Made by a program: the position numbers and the translations under genes. A model generated the notes under the pieces. The model saw nothing but the letters and a program-made list of their open reading frames with translations. It made no database searches and had not been told where the DNA came from. From Labia minor (taxonomy: Eukaryota > Arthropoda > Insecta > Dermaptera > Spongiphoridae), in NCBI GenBank assembly GCA_963082975.1, contig OY720345.1, positions 137,001-201,000 of the forward strand: a stretch of 64,000 nucleotides of DNA. Direction: 5' to 3'. Shown here piece by piece: positions 29,200 to 38,750 of the stretch (position 1 is its first letter; every line of letters starts with the position of its first letter).

Positions 29200-32100
29200 A
29201 CCTAGGGTCATCCTACGATGACCTTTCATAATTTTTACGGGAATATTAAAAAATGAAATTTTTAAAAATAAATAATAAATTCGTTCATTTTACATCATAA
29301 AAATTTTAAAAAAATATACTATTGATTTTTCTGATGAATAATTATTTTATTATGACTAAAACCTAGGGAAAATAATAAATAATAATAAATAAATTCGTTT
29401 ATTTTACATCATAAAAAAAATAAAAAAATATATTATTGATATTTCTGATGAATAATTATTTTTTTATGCCGAAAACCTAGGGTCATCCTACGATGACCTT
29501 TCATAATTTTTACGGGAAAATTAAAAAATGAAATTTTTAAAAATAAATATTAAATTCGTTCATTTTACATCATAAAAATATTAAATAAATATATTATTGA
29601 TATTTCTGATGAATAATTATTTTATTATGCCGAAAACCTAGGGTCATCCTACGATGACCTTTCATAATTTTTACGGGAAAATTAAAAAATTAAATTTTTA
29701 AAAATAAATAATAAATTCGTTCATTTTACATCATAAAAAAATTAAAAAAATATATTATTGATATTTCTGATGAATAATTATTTTTTTATGCCGAAAACCT
29801 AGGGTCATCCTACGATGACCTTTCATAATTTTTACGGGAATATTAAAAAATGAAATTTTTAAAAATAAATAATAAATTCGAACATTTTACATAATAAAAA
29901 TATTAAAAAAATATATTATTGATATTTCTGATGAATAATTATTTTTTTATGCTGAAAACCTAGGGTCATTCTACGATGACCTTTCATAATTTTTACGGGA
30001 AAATAAAAAATGAAATTTTTAAAAATAAATAATAAATTCGATCATTTTACATCATAAAAATATTAAAAAAATATATTATTGATATTTCTGATGAATAATT
30101 ATTTTTTTATGCCGAAAACCTAGGGTCATCCTACGATGACCTTTCATAATTTTTACGGGAAAATTAAAAAATGAAATTTTTAAAAATAACTAATAAATTC
30201 GTTCATTTTACATCATAAAAAAATTTAAAAAATATATTATTGATATATCTGATGAATATTTATTTTTTTATGCCGAAAACCTAGGGTCATCCTACGATGA
30301 CCTTTCATAATTTTTACGGGAAAATTAAAAAATGAAATTTTTAAAAATAAATAATAAATTCGTTCATTTTACATCATAAAAATATTAAAAAAATATACTA
30401 TTGATTTTTCTGATGAATAATTATTTTATTATGCCTAAAACCTAGTGAAAATAATAAATAATAATAAGTAAATTCGTTCATTTTACATCATAAAAAAATT
30501 AAAAAAATATATTATTGATATTTCTGATGAATAATTATTTTATTATGCCGAAAACCTAGGGTCATCCTACGATGACCTTTCATAATTTTTACGGGAAAAT
30601 TAAAAAATGATATTTTTAAAAATAAATAATAAATTCGTTCATTTTACATCATAAAAAAATTAAAAAAATATATTATTGATATTTCTGATGAATAATTATT
30701 TTATTATGCCGAAAACCTAGGGTCATCCTACGATGACCTTTCATAATTTTTACGGGAAAATTAAAAAATGAAATTTTTAAAAATAACTAATAAATTCGTT
30801 CATTTTACATCATAAAAAAATTTAAAAAATATATTATTGATATTTCTGATGAATAATTATTTTTTTATGCCGAAAACCTAGGGTCATCCTACGATGACCT
30901 TTCATAATTTTTACGGGAAAATTAAAAAATGAAATTTTTAAAAATAAATAATAAATTCGTTCATTTTACATCATAAAAATATTAAAAAAATATATTATTC
31001 ATATTTCTTACTAAAAATTATTTTTTTATGCAGAAAACCTCGGGTCATCCTACGATGACCTTTAATAATTTTTACGGGAATATTTAAAAATGAAATTTTT
31101 AAAAATAAATAATAAATTCGTTCATTTTACATCATAAAAAAATTAAAAAAATATATTATTGATATTTCTGATGAATAATTATTTTTTTATGCCGAAAACC
31201 TAGGGTCATCCTACGATGACCTTTCATAATTTTTACGGGAAAATTAAAAAATGATATTTTTAAAAATAAATAATAAATTCGTTCATTTTACATCATAAAA
31301 AAATTAAAAAAATATATTATTGATATTTCTGATGAATAATTATTTTATTATGCCGAAAACCTAGGGTCATCCTACGATGACCTTTCATAATTTTTACGGG
31401 AAAATTAAAAAATGAAATTTTTAAAAATAACTAATAAATTCGTTCATTTTACATCATAAAAAAATTTAAAAAATATATTATTGATATTTCTGATGAATAA
31501 TTATTTTTTTATGCCGAAAACCTAGGGTCATCCTACGATGACCTTTCATAATTTTTACGGGAAAATTAAAAAATGAAATTTTTAAAAATAAATAATAAAT
31601 TCGTTCATTTTACATCATAAAAATATTAAAAAAATATATTATTCATATTTCTTACTAAAAATTATTTTTTTATGCAGAAAACCTCGGGTCATCCTACGAT
31701 GACCTTTAATAATTTTTACGGGAATATTTAAAAATGAAATTTTTAAAAATAAATAATAAATTCGTTCATTTTACATAATAAAAATATTAAAAAAATATAT
31801 TATTGATATTTCTGATGAATAATTATTTTTTTATGCCGAAAACCTAGGGTCATCCTACGATGACCTTTCATAATTTTTACGGGAATATTAAAAAATGAAA
31901 TTTTTAAAAATAAATAATAAATTCGTTCATTTTACATCATAAAAATATTAAAAAAATATATTATTCATATTTCTTACTAAAAATTGTTTTTTTATGCAGA
32001 AAACCTAGGGTCATCCTACGATGACCTTTCATAATTTTTACGGGAATATTAAAAAATGAAATTTTTAAAAATAAATAATAAATATGCTCATTTTACATAA

Positions 32101-34350
32101 TAAAAATATTAAAAAAATATATTATTGATATTTCTGATGAATAATTATTTTATTATGCCTAAAACCTAGGGTCATCCTACGATGACCTTTCATAATTTTT
32201 ACGGGAAAATTAAAAAATGAAATTTTTAAAAATAAATAATAAATTCGTTCATTTTACATCATAAAAAAATTAAAAAAATATATTATTGATATTTCTGATG
32301 AATAATTATTTTTTTATGCCGAAAACCTAGGGTCATCCTACGATAACCTTTCATAATTTTTACGGGAAAATTAAAAAATGAAATTTTTAAAAATAAATAA
32401 TAAATTCGATCATTTTACATCATAAAAATATTAAAAAAATATATTATTCATATTTCTTACTAAAAATTATTTTTTTATGCAGAAAACCTAGGGTCATCCT
32501 ACGATGACCTTTCATAATTTTTACGGGAATATTTAAAAAGGAAATTTTTAAAAATAAATAATAAATTCGTTCATTTTACATCATAAAAATATTAAAAAAA
32601 TATATTATTGATATTTCTGATGAATAATTATTTTTTTATGCCGAAAACCTAGGGTCATCCTACGATGACCTTTCATAATTTTTACGGGAATATTAAAAAA
32701 TGAAATTTTTAAAAATAAATAATAAATTCGCTCATTTTACATCATAAAAAAATTAAAAAAATATATTATTGATATTTCTGATGAATAATTATTTTTTTAT
32801 GCCGAAAACCTAGGGTCATCGTAAGATGACCTTTCATAATTTTTACGGGAATATTAAAAAATGAAATTTTTAAAAATAAATAATAAATTCGAACATTTTA
32901 CATAATAAAAATATTAAAAAAATATATTATTGATATTTCTGATGAATAATTATTTTTTTATGACGAAAACCTAGGGTCATCCTACGATAACCTTTCATAA
33001 TTTTTACGGGAATATTAAAAAATGAAATTTTTAAAAATAAATAATAAATTCGTTCATTTTACATCATAAAAATTTTAAAAAAATATACTATTGATTTTTC
33101 TGATGAATAATTATTTTATTATGACTAAAACCTAGGGAAAATAATAAATAATAATAAATAAATTCGTTTATTTTACATCATAAAAAAAATAAAAAAATAT
33201 ATTATTGATATTTCTGATGAATAATTATTTTTTTATGCCGAAAACCTAGGGTCATCCTACGATGACCTTTCATAATTTTTACGGGAAAATTAAAAAATGA
33301 AATTTTTAAAAATAAATATTAAATTCGTTCATTTTACATCATAAAAATATTAAATAAATATATTATTGATATTTCTGATGAATAATTATTTTATTATGCC
33401 GAAAACCTAGGGTCATCCTACGATGACCTTTCATAATTTTTACGGGAAAATTAAAAAATGAAATTTTTAAAAATAAATAATAAATTCGTTCATTTTACAT
33501 CATAAAAAAATTAAAAAAATATATTATTGATATTTCTGATGAATAATTATTTTTTTATGCCGAAAACCTAGGGTCATCCTACGATGACCTTTCATAATTT
33601 TTACGGGAATATTAAAAAATGAAATTTTTAAAAATAAATAATAAATTCGAACATTTTACATAATAAAAATATTAAAAAAATATATTATTGATATTTCTGA
33701 TGAATAATTATTTTTTTATGCTGAAAACCTAGGGTCATTCTACGATGACCTTTCATAATTTTTACGGGAAAATAAAAAATGAAATTTTTAAAAATAAATA
33801 ATAAATTCGATCATTTTACATCATAAAAATATTAAAAAAATATATTATTGATATTTCTGATGAATAATTATTTTTTTATGCCGAAAACCTAGGGTCATCC
33901 TACGATGACCTTTCATAATTTTTACGGGAAAATTAAAAAATGAAATTTTTAAAAATAACTAATAAATTCGTTCATTTTACATCATAAAAAAATTAAAAAA
34001 ATATATTATTGATATATCTGATGAATATTTATTTTTTTATGCCGAAAACCTAGGGTCATCCTACGATGACCTTTCATAATTTTTACGGGAAAATTAAAAA
34101 ATGAAATTTTTAAAAATAAATAATAAATTCGTTCATTTTACATCATAAAAATATTAAAAAAATATACTATTGATTTTTCTGATGAATAATTATTTTATTA
34201 TGCCTAAAACCTAGTGAAAATAATAAATAATAATAAGTAAATTCGTTCATTTTACATCATAAAAAAATTAAAAAAATATATTATTGATATTTCTGATGAA
34301 TAATTATTTTTTTATGCCGAAAACCTAGGGTCATCCTACGATGACCTTTC
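29200..34350 (+). repeat. Duplication, offset 3769 bp
   Basis: About 29.2-30.5 kb matches about 33.0-34.3 kb: the rare cgtttattttac copy at 29396 and 33165 and ggtcattctacg at 29964 and 33733. The same monomer order is also seen at about 14.05-15.4 kb, so this segment exists in at least three places in the window. Confidence 0.75.
30520..31810 (+). repeat. Tandem duplication, offset 644 bp (four monomers)
   Basis: The order tgatattttt copy, ataactaataaa copy, class B copy with cctcggg, and aataattttt copy occurs twice in a row. The tgatatt landmarks are at 30608 and 31252, 644 = 4 x 161 apart. Confidence 0.78.
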
Positions 34351-36475
34351 ATAATTTTTACGGGAATATTTAAAAATGAAATTTTTAAAAATAAATAATA
34401 AATTCGTTCATTTTACATCATAAAAATATTAAAAAAATATATTATTGATATTTCTGATGAATAATTATTTTTTTATGCCGAAAACCTAGGGTCATCCTAC
34501 GATGACCTTTCATAATTTTTACGGGAATATTAAAAAATGAAATTTTTAAAAATAAATAATAAATTCGTTCATTTTACATCATAAAAATATTAAAAAAATA
34601 TATTATTCATATTTCTTACTAAAAATTGTTTTTTTATGCAGAAAACCTATGGTCATCCTACGATGACCTTTCCTAATTTTTACGGGAATATTAAAAAATG
34701 AAATTTTTAAAAATAAATAATAAATTCGCTCATTTTACATAATAAAAATATTAAAAAAATATATTATTGATATTTCTGATGAATAATTATTTTTTTATGA
34801 CGAAAACCTAGGGTCATCCTACGATGACCTTTCATAATTTTTACGGGAAAATAAAAAATGAAATTTTTAAAAATAAATAATAAATTCGAACATTTTACAT
34901 AATAAAAATATTAAAAAAATATATTATTGATATTTCTGATGAATAATTATTTTTTTATGCCGAAAACCTAGGGTCATCCTACGATGACCTTTCATAATTT
35001 TTACGGGAAAATAAAAAATGTAATTTTTAAAAATAAATAATAAATTCGATCATTTTACATCATAAAAATATTAAAAAAATATATTATTGATATTTCTGAT
35101 GAATAATTATTTTTTTATGCCGAAAACCTAGGGTCATCCTACGATGACCTTTCATAATTTTTACAGGAATATTAAAAAATGAAATTTTTAAAAATAAATA
35201 ATAAATTCGAACATTTTACATAATAAAAATATTAAAAAAATATATTATTGTTATTTCTTACTAAAAATTATTTTTTTATTCAGAAAACCTAGGGTCATCC
35301 TACGATGACCTTTCATAATTTTTACGGGAAAATTAAAAAATGAAATTTTTAAAAATAACTAATAAATTCGTTCATTTTACATCATAAAAAAATTTAAAAA
35401 ATATATTATTGATATTTCTGATGAATAATTATTTTTTTATGCCGAAAACCTAGGGTCATCCTACGATGACCTTTCATAATTTTTACGGGAAAATTAAAAA
35501 ATGAAATTTTTAAAAATAAATAATAAATTCGTTCATTTTACATCATAAAAATATTAAAAAAATATACTATTGAATTTTCTGATGAATAATTATTTTATTA
35601 TGCCTAAAACCTAGTGAAAATAATAAATAATAATAAATAAATTCGTTCATTTTACATCATAAAAAAATTAAAAAAATATATTATTGATATTTCTGATGAA
35701 TAATTATTTTTTTATGCCGAAAACCTAGGATCATCCTACGATGACCTTTCATAATTTTTAAGGGAAAATTAAAAAATGAAATTTTTAAAAATAAATAATA
35801 AATTCGTACATTTTACATCATAAAAATATTAAAAAAATATATTATTCATATTTCTTACTAAAAATTATTTTTTTATGCAGAAAACCTAGGGTCATCCTAC
35901 GATGACCTTTCATAATTTTTATGGGAAAATTAAAAAATGAAATTTTTAAAAATAAATAATAAATTCGTTCATTTTAAATCATAAAAATATTAAAAAAATA
36001 TATTATTCATATTTCTTACTAAAAATTATTTTTTTATGCCGAAAACCTAGGGTCATCCTACGATGACCTTTCATAATTTTTACGGGAAAATTAAAAAATG
36101 AAATTTTTAAAAATAAATAATAAATTCGTTCATTTTACATCATAAAAATATTAAAAAAATATATTATTCATATTTCTTACTAAAAATTATTTTTTTATGC
36201 AGAAAACCTAGGGTCATCCTACGATGATCTTTAATAATTTTTACGGGAATATTTAAAAATGAAATTTTTAAAAATAAATAATAAATTCGTTCATTTTACA
36301 TCATAAAAATATTAAAAAAATATATTATTGATATTTCTGATGAATAATTATTTTTTTATGCCGAAAACCTAGGGTCATCCTACGATGACCTTTCATAATT
36401 TTTACGGGAATATTAAAAAATGAAATTTTTAAAAATAAATAATAAATTCGTTCATTTTACATCATAAAAATATTA

Positions 36476-36479
36476 AAAA
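36476..36479. other. Target site duplication (left), AAAA
   Basis: Poly-A makes the duplication unreadable by eye alone. The distance between flanking GATGACC landmarks (36384 and 38816) is 2432 bp; subtracting the 2267-bp element leaves 165, which is one 161-bp monomer plus 4. A 4-bp duplication therefore restores the empty site. Confidence 0.8.
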
Positions 36480-36807
36480 TGTAAGAATAATATTGGCGAC
36501 TAATAATCAAATAAAAATAGATACGGATTAAATATAAAATTATATTTAATTATTTACAATATATACAAATACATAAGCGATAAAGAGAAGCATAAACAAC
36601 ATAAAAAATCACATAAGGGCTTAGCATAAGTTTTATTATCATAAAGAGCGTATGCAATTCTTTATCATAACATAACATCTAAAAATCTCGAGACAGCTTC
36701 AACTCGAAAGTTCGAGAAGGTATCCCATCATTCCGTGCGTTTTCCTCCCGCACGAATTCAAATGATATATTTTTAATTTTTATATATTAACACAAAAAAA
36801 GCTTACA
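36480..36807 (-). repeat. 3' LTR of the element
   Basis: 328 bp, from tgtaagaataatattggcga to the cttaca end on the plus strand; I saw no difference from 38419-38746 reading the two side by side. On the minus (element) strand it would supply the polyadenylation signal. The boundary is set by where the two copies stop matching: cttcggcc follows here, satellite poly-A follows the other copy. Confidence 0.95.
36632..36637 (-). promoter_or_regulatory. Candidate polyadenylation signal AATAAA in the 3' LTR
   Basis: TTTATT on the plus strand reads AATAAA on the element strand, within gataataaaacttatg. It lies about 84 bp downstream of the TATA-like site on the element strand, a usable arrangement for an R region between them. 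The same hexamer is at 38571-38576 in the 5' LTR. The call rests on motif and position only. Confidence 0.5.
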
Positions 36808-36952
36808 ACTTCGGCCAATCTGACTTTTGATCGTCCTCGATCAATTCATCATATCCATTACAGAATCACATTTTGATTACATAAATTATACATAAGAATT
36901 AACACTATTGAGTTTAAACAAAATTAACAATATTCATTTACATATATCTAAG
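36808..36952 (-). other. Non-coding 3' end of the element interior
   Basis: 145 bp between the stop codon and the 3' LTR, AT-rich with no open frame. Just before the LTR the element strand reads gatcgaggacgatcaaaag, then gtcagattggccgaagt. The purine-rich gaggacgatcaaaag is the best candidate polypurine tract, but it ends well short of the LTR rather than abutting it. GATCG-AGGA-CGATC is a 5-bp inverted repeat. Nothing env-like remains. Confidence 0.55.
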
Positions 36953-38356
36953 TCATAAGTCAATCTGAGATTGAATACTTTCTCGCCAAGGGTTTTTTTT
37001 TTTTTTTTTTTTAAATTTAAATTTACCTAATTGATCAGCAATTAAATGCAAAGGAAACCGATCCTTTTCACATTGTTTTTTAAGTTCGCGATAATCAACG
37101 CATAATCTGATTTCACCTGATTTTTTTTTGACCAAAACTATTGGCGATGAATAAGCAGAATTACTTTCTTTAATTGTTTCCTTAGCGATTAAGTCGTCAA
37201 TTTCGTCCTGCAGCTGTCTTAATTCATAGTAAGATATTCTCCTAGGTCTGAAATTAAAACATTTATGATTATTTATAGGCTTAATGTCAACCTCTTGTTT
37301 ATGCTGAGGTTCATCAGGTTTTTCACAATTTAAATAAGTATTTAAAACATTTTCTAATTCATTATTATTGTTTATATTTAACTGAGGAGACGTTTTCACT
37401 TCCTCACTATCTATCATCATAAGTGAATTAATTTCTTCATCTAATTTAGAATGTTTCACTGGAATGTTCACGTCGACAAAATCAGCAGGTACTACATTAA
37501 TTTCTTCATCTAATTTAGAATGTTTCACTGGAATGTTCACGTCGACAAAATCAGCAGGTACTACAGTAATTTCTTCATCTAATTTAGGATGTTTCACTGG
37601 AATGTTCACGTCGACGAAATCAGCAGGTACTACTTGAACTGGTGTTTCAATTACCAAAGTTGAAGATGACGATGCTGGCTGGTCGGGCTTTTTGTTATTT
37701 GGACAAGCAGAAACCTTATGTCCAAATTCTTCTATAAGATGTTCTTTAAGTTGGTTAAATGTCATAATGCCTTTGGTCGCTTGGATAAAGAGTTTTGCTA
37801 GCCCTGACAAGGACTTTTTGCCATAAATTAGTCTTTCCAAGTCGCTCCAGCCCATAAGTTGCGATATTTCTTCAAAATCACTTATCCACGTTTTGATTTG
37901 ATAAGAATTATCTCCAGAAAACGGTCGAATAGAATCTTGAAGGTCTCTAAAGCTCATGACCACTTTGGGTATTGATGATGAGTGAGTTGAATGATCTTCG
38001 TCAACTTCTTCATCAGTAGTATAATCCTCTTCCAATCTTTGCTCCATAAGGTTGTTTAAATCAGATAAACATGAGCAAAGTCTCTTGGCCAATTCATTTA
38101 CATCACCGTCAGTACTAATATTAAGTAAGTGGCAACAGTTGATTAGTTTTTCCTTAGAAAAATCATTAATAATTTGAGCGCACTTACTTGTAAATTCTGT
38201 GGATTGGTCATCATAGCCAAATCCTTCGAATTTTAAAATTTTTCCTCTGTTTAACCTTTGTCCTTTTCCAAAAAGTAGTAAAAACAGGTCAAAGGCAATT
38301 TCTGGTAATGCACTCTTGATAAGTTTTTTAACAAGTTCGGAGTCGCCTAATTTCAT
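36953..38356 (-). CDS. Gag-like protein fused to truncated reverse transcriptase
   Basis: 467 codons, uninterrupted, beginning 62 nt after the 5' LTR; the ATG used is the first in this frame. Residues 1-60 are unassigned. Residues 67-103 (FSKEKLINCCHLLNIS, then ELAKRLCSCL) resemble a SAP-type helix-extended-helix nucleic-acid binding motif. Residues 105-128 are acidic and Ser/Thr-rich. Residues 135-215 (FSGD..., WISDFEEISQLMGW, LIEEFG) look like a retrotransposon Gag capsid region. Residues 242-310 are three 23-residue repeats. Residues 368-446 match the start of a Ty3/gypsy reverse transcriptase. No CCHC zinc knuckle and no D-S/T-G protease motif is visible. The C-terminal tail (lysine run, then NPWRESIQSQIDL) comes from the A-tract and sequence beyond the deletion, not from RT. 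The Gag part may still assemble particles; the RT part cannot be active. Confidence 0.9.
   Translation of the reverse strand: MKLGDSELVKKLIKSALPEIAFDLFLLLFGKGQRLNRGKILKFEGFGYDDQSTEFTSKCAQIINDFSKEKLINCCHLLNISTDGDVNELAKRLCSCLSDLNNLMEQRLEEDYTTDEEVDEDHSTHSSSIPKVVMSFRDLQDSIRPFSGDNSYQIKTWISDFEEISQLMGWSDLERLIYGKKSLSGLAKLFIQATKGIMTFNQLKEHLIEEFGHKVSACPNNKKPDQPASSSSTLVIETPVQVVPADFVDVNIPVKHPKLDEEITVVPADFVDVNIPVKHSKLDEEINVVPADFVDVNIPVKHSKLDEEINSLMMIDSEEVKTSPQLNINNNNELENVLNTYLNCEKPDEPQHKQEVDIKPINNHKCFNFRPRRISYYELRQLQDEIDDLIAKETIKESNSAYSSPIVLVKKKSGEIRLCVDYRELKKQCEKDRFPLHLIADQLGKFKFKKKKKKNPWRESIQSQIDL
36993..37012 (-). other. A20 tract at the internal deletion junction
   Basis: Twenty consecutive T on the plus strand (A on the element strand). 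It encodes a lysine run directly after RT residues DQLGKF, where family members continue into the catalytic region. Its place at the point where RT homology stops suggests a link with the deletion, for example template switching on an A-rich stretch. Such runs also invite length error, so its exact size affects the reading frame of the last residues. Confidence 0.75.
37019..37255 (-). other. N-terminal fragment of Ty3/gypsy reverse transcriptase
   Basis: Codons 368-446 of the fused frame. Recognisable elements are FRPRRISYYELRQLQDEID, then the hallmark SSPIVLVKKKSGEIRLCVDY and the KDRFPLHLIADQL segment. These are the fingers region that precedes the first catalytic aspartate in related elements. 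The fragment stops before that aspartate and before the YxDD motif, so it is enzymatically dead. The RT type, not the Gag, gives the best family assignment for the element. Confidence 0.88.
37431..37637 (-). repeat. Three in-frame 69-bp direct repeats inside the gag frame
   Basis: Units start at 37431, 37500 and 37569 (plus coordinates), exactly 69 bp apart. The first two differ at one visible base, the third at a few. Each encodes 23 residues, VVPADFVDVNIPVKH followed by P/S-KLDEEI-T/N. Being a multiple of three, they keep the frame open. They lie between the capsid-like region and the RT fragment, where protease and nucleocapsid would normally be. Confidence 0.92.
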
Positions 38357-38418
38357 ATTGAAAATTGCACGGGTTGATTAAAATATTTTTTTTAATCAGT
38401 ACCCCACACCTGATAAAT
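38357..38418 (-). other. Leader and primer-binding region of the element
   Basis: 62 nt between the 5' LTR and the start codon. On the element strand it begins attTATCAGGTGTGGGGTACTGA. A standard primer site would start TGG at, or a few bases after, the LTR end; here the only TGG (TGGGGTAC) is 12 nt downstream. ATCAG and CTGAT form a 5-bp inverted repeat around a 10-nt loop containing it (38395-38414). I cannot match it to a tRNA 3' end. Confidence 0.5.
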
Positions 38419-38641
38419 TGTAAGAATAATATTGGCGACTAATAATCAAATAAAAATAGATACGGATTAAATATAAAATTATATTTAATTATTTACAATA
38501 TATACAAATACATAAGCGATAAAGAGAAGCATAAACAACATAAAAAATCACATAAGGGCTTAGCATAAGTTTTATTATCATAAAGAGCGTATGCAATTCT
38601 TTATCATAACATAACATCTAAAAATCTCGAGACAGCTTCAA

Positions 38642-38655
38642 CTCGAAAGTTCGAG
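38642..38655. other. LTR inverted repeat CTCGAA/TTCGAG
   Basis: CTCGAA-AG-TTCGAG, 6-bp arms with a 2-bp spacer, within a GA/TC-rich LTR segment that also has CTCGAG just upstream on the plus strand. The tight spacer makes it more likely a DNA dyad (protein site) than an RNA hairpin. It is present at the same place in the other LTR (36703-36716). Confidence 0.6.
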
Positions 38656-38672
38656 AAGGTATCCCATCATTC

Positions 38673-38693
38673 CGTGCGTTTTCCTCCCGCACG
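38673..38693 (-). other. LTR hairpin CGTGCG/CGCACG
   Basis: Six-bp G/C-rich stem with a 9-nt loop, conspicuous in an AT-rich LTR. On the element strand it begins some 23-30 bp downstream of the TATA-like site, so it would sit at the very 5' end of the predicted transcript. Copy in the 3' LTR at 36734-36754. Confidence 0.65.
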
Positions 38694-38715
38694 AATTCAA
38701 ATGATATATTTTTAA

Positions 38716-38725
38716 TTTTTATATA
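38716..38725 (-). promoter_or_regulatory. TATA-like box of the 5' LTR
   Basis: Reads TATATAAAAA on the element strand, about 20 bp from the LTR start and about 25-30 bp before the G/C-rich hairpin. Such a motif is common by chance in AT-rich DNA, but position and the following non-AT segment support it as the promoter. Confidence 0.5.
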
Positions 38726-38746
38726 TTAACACAAAAAAAGCTTACA

Positions 38747-38750
38747 AAAA
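38747..38750. other. Target site duplication (right), AAAA
   Basis: Right-hand partner of the 4-bp duplication. The satellite resumes here with aaaaaatatattattcat in phase with the left flank; the interrupted unit is a class B monomer. Confidence 0.8.

Larger units (their letters stand above)
1..36479 (+). repeat. 161-bp AT-rich satellite array, left block
   Basis: Head-to-tail tandem monomers. Counting from GATGACC to GATGACC gives starts at 1, 162, 323, 484 and 645, a period of exactly 161 bp; 160-bp copies lack one T (aaaataaaaaatg for aaaattaaaaaatg). The consensus has about 32 G/C in 161 positions, most of them within the box from gccgaaaacctaggg to acggg. No monomer is inverted in the part I read. 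Two classes alternate: class A carries ttctgatgaataatt and gccgaaaacc, class B carries ttcttactaaaaatt and gcagaaaacc; hybrids such as attgatatttcttac also occur. There is no long open frame: stops interrupt each monomer in the frames I checked. This is structural, probably heterochromatic DNA. Its role in a centromere is plausible but not shown by the sequence. Confidence 0.97.
36480..38746 (-). mobile_element. Non-autonomous Ty3/gypsy-like LTR retrotransposon
   Basis: A 2267-bp element: 328-bp LTR, 1611-bp interior, 328-bp LTR. The termini are TGTAAG...CTTACA and fit the TG...CA rule. The only frame is on the minus strand, so the 5' end is at 38746. The interior encodes a Gag-like protein joined to an N-terminal piece of reverse transcriptase; protease, RT catalytic core, RNase H, integrase and any env are missing. 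The 4-bp target duplication and the VLVKKKSGEIRLCVDYREL block suit Ty3/gypsy-type elements; the lineage within that group is not determined. It must have moved using enzymes from a full-length relative. The two LTRs look identical and no other copy is in the window, so it inserted after the surrounding satellite duplications. Confidence 0.93.
38419..38746 (-). repeat. 5' LTR of the element
   Basis: 328 bp, the promoter-bearing LTR on the minus strand. From its 5' end the element strand has TGTAAGC, a TATA-like site, a CGTGCG/CGCACG hairpin, a CTCGAA/TTCGAG hairpin, AATAAA and the TCTTACA end. That order fits short U3, then R, then U5. It matches the 3' LTR with no difference that I can see. 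Confidence 0.95.

Noticed and set aside
1..36479. CRISPR array
   Set aside because: Repeats are directly abutting 161-bp units with no unique spacers, and the setting is eukaryotic; the variation is satellite divergence.
36953..38356. Host gene or domesticated gag
   Set aside because: The frame lies between two matching LTRs with a target duplication, so it is part of a mobile element; nothing here shows selection for a host role.
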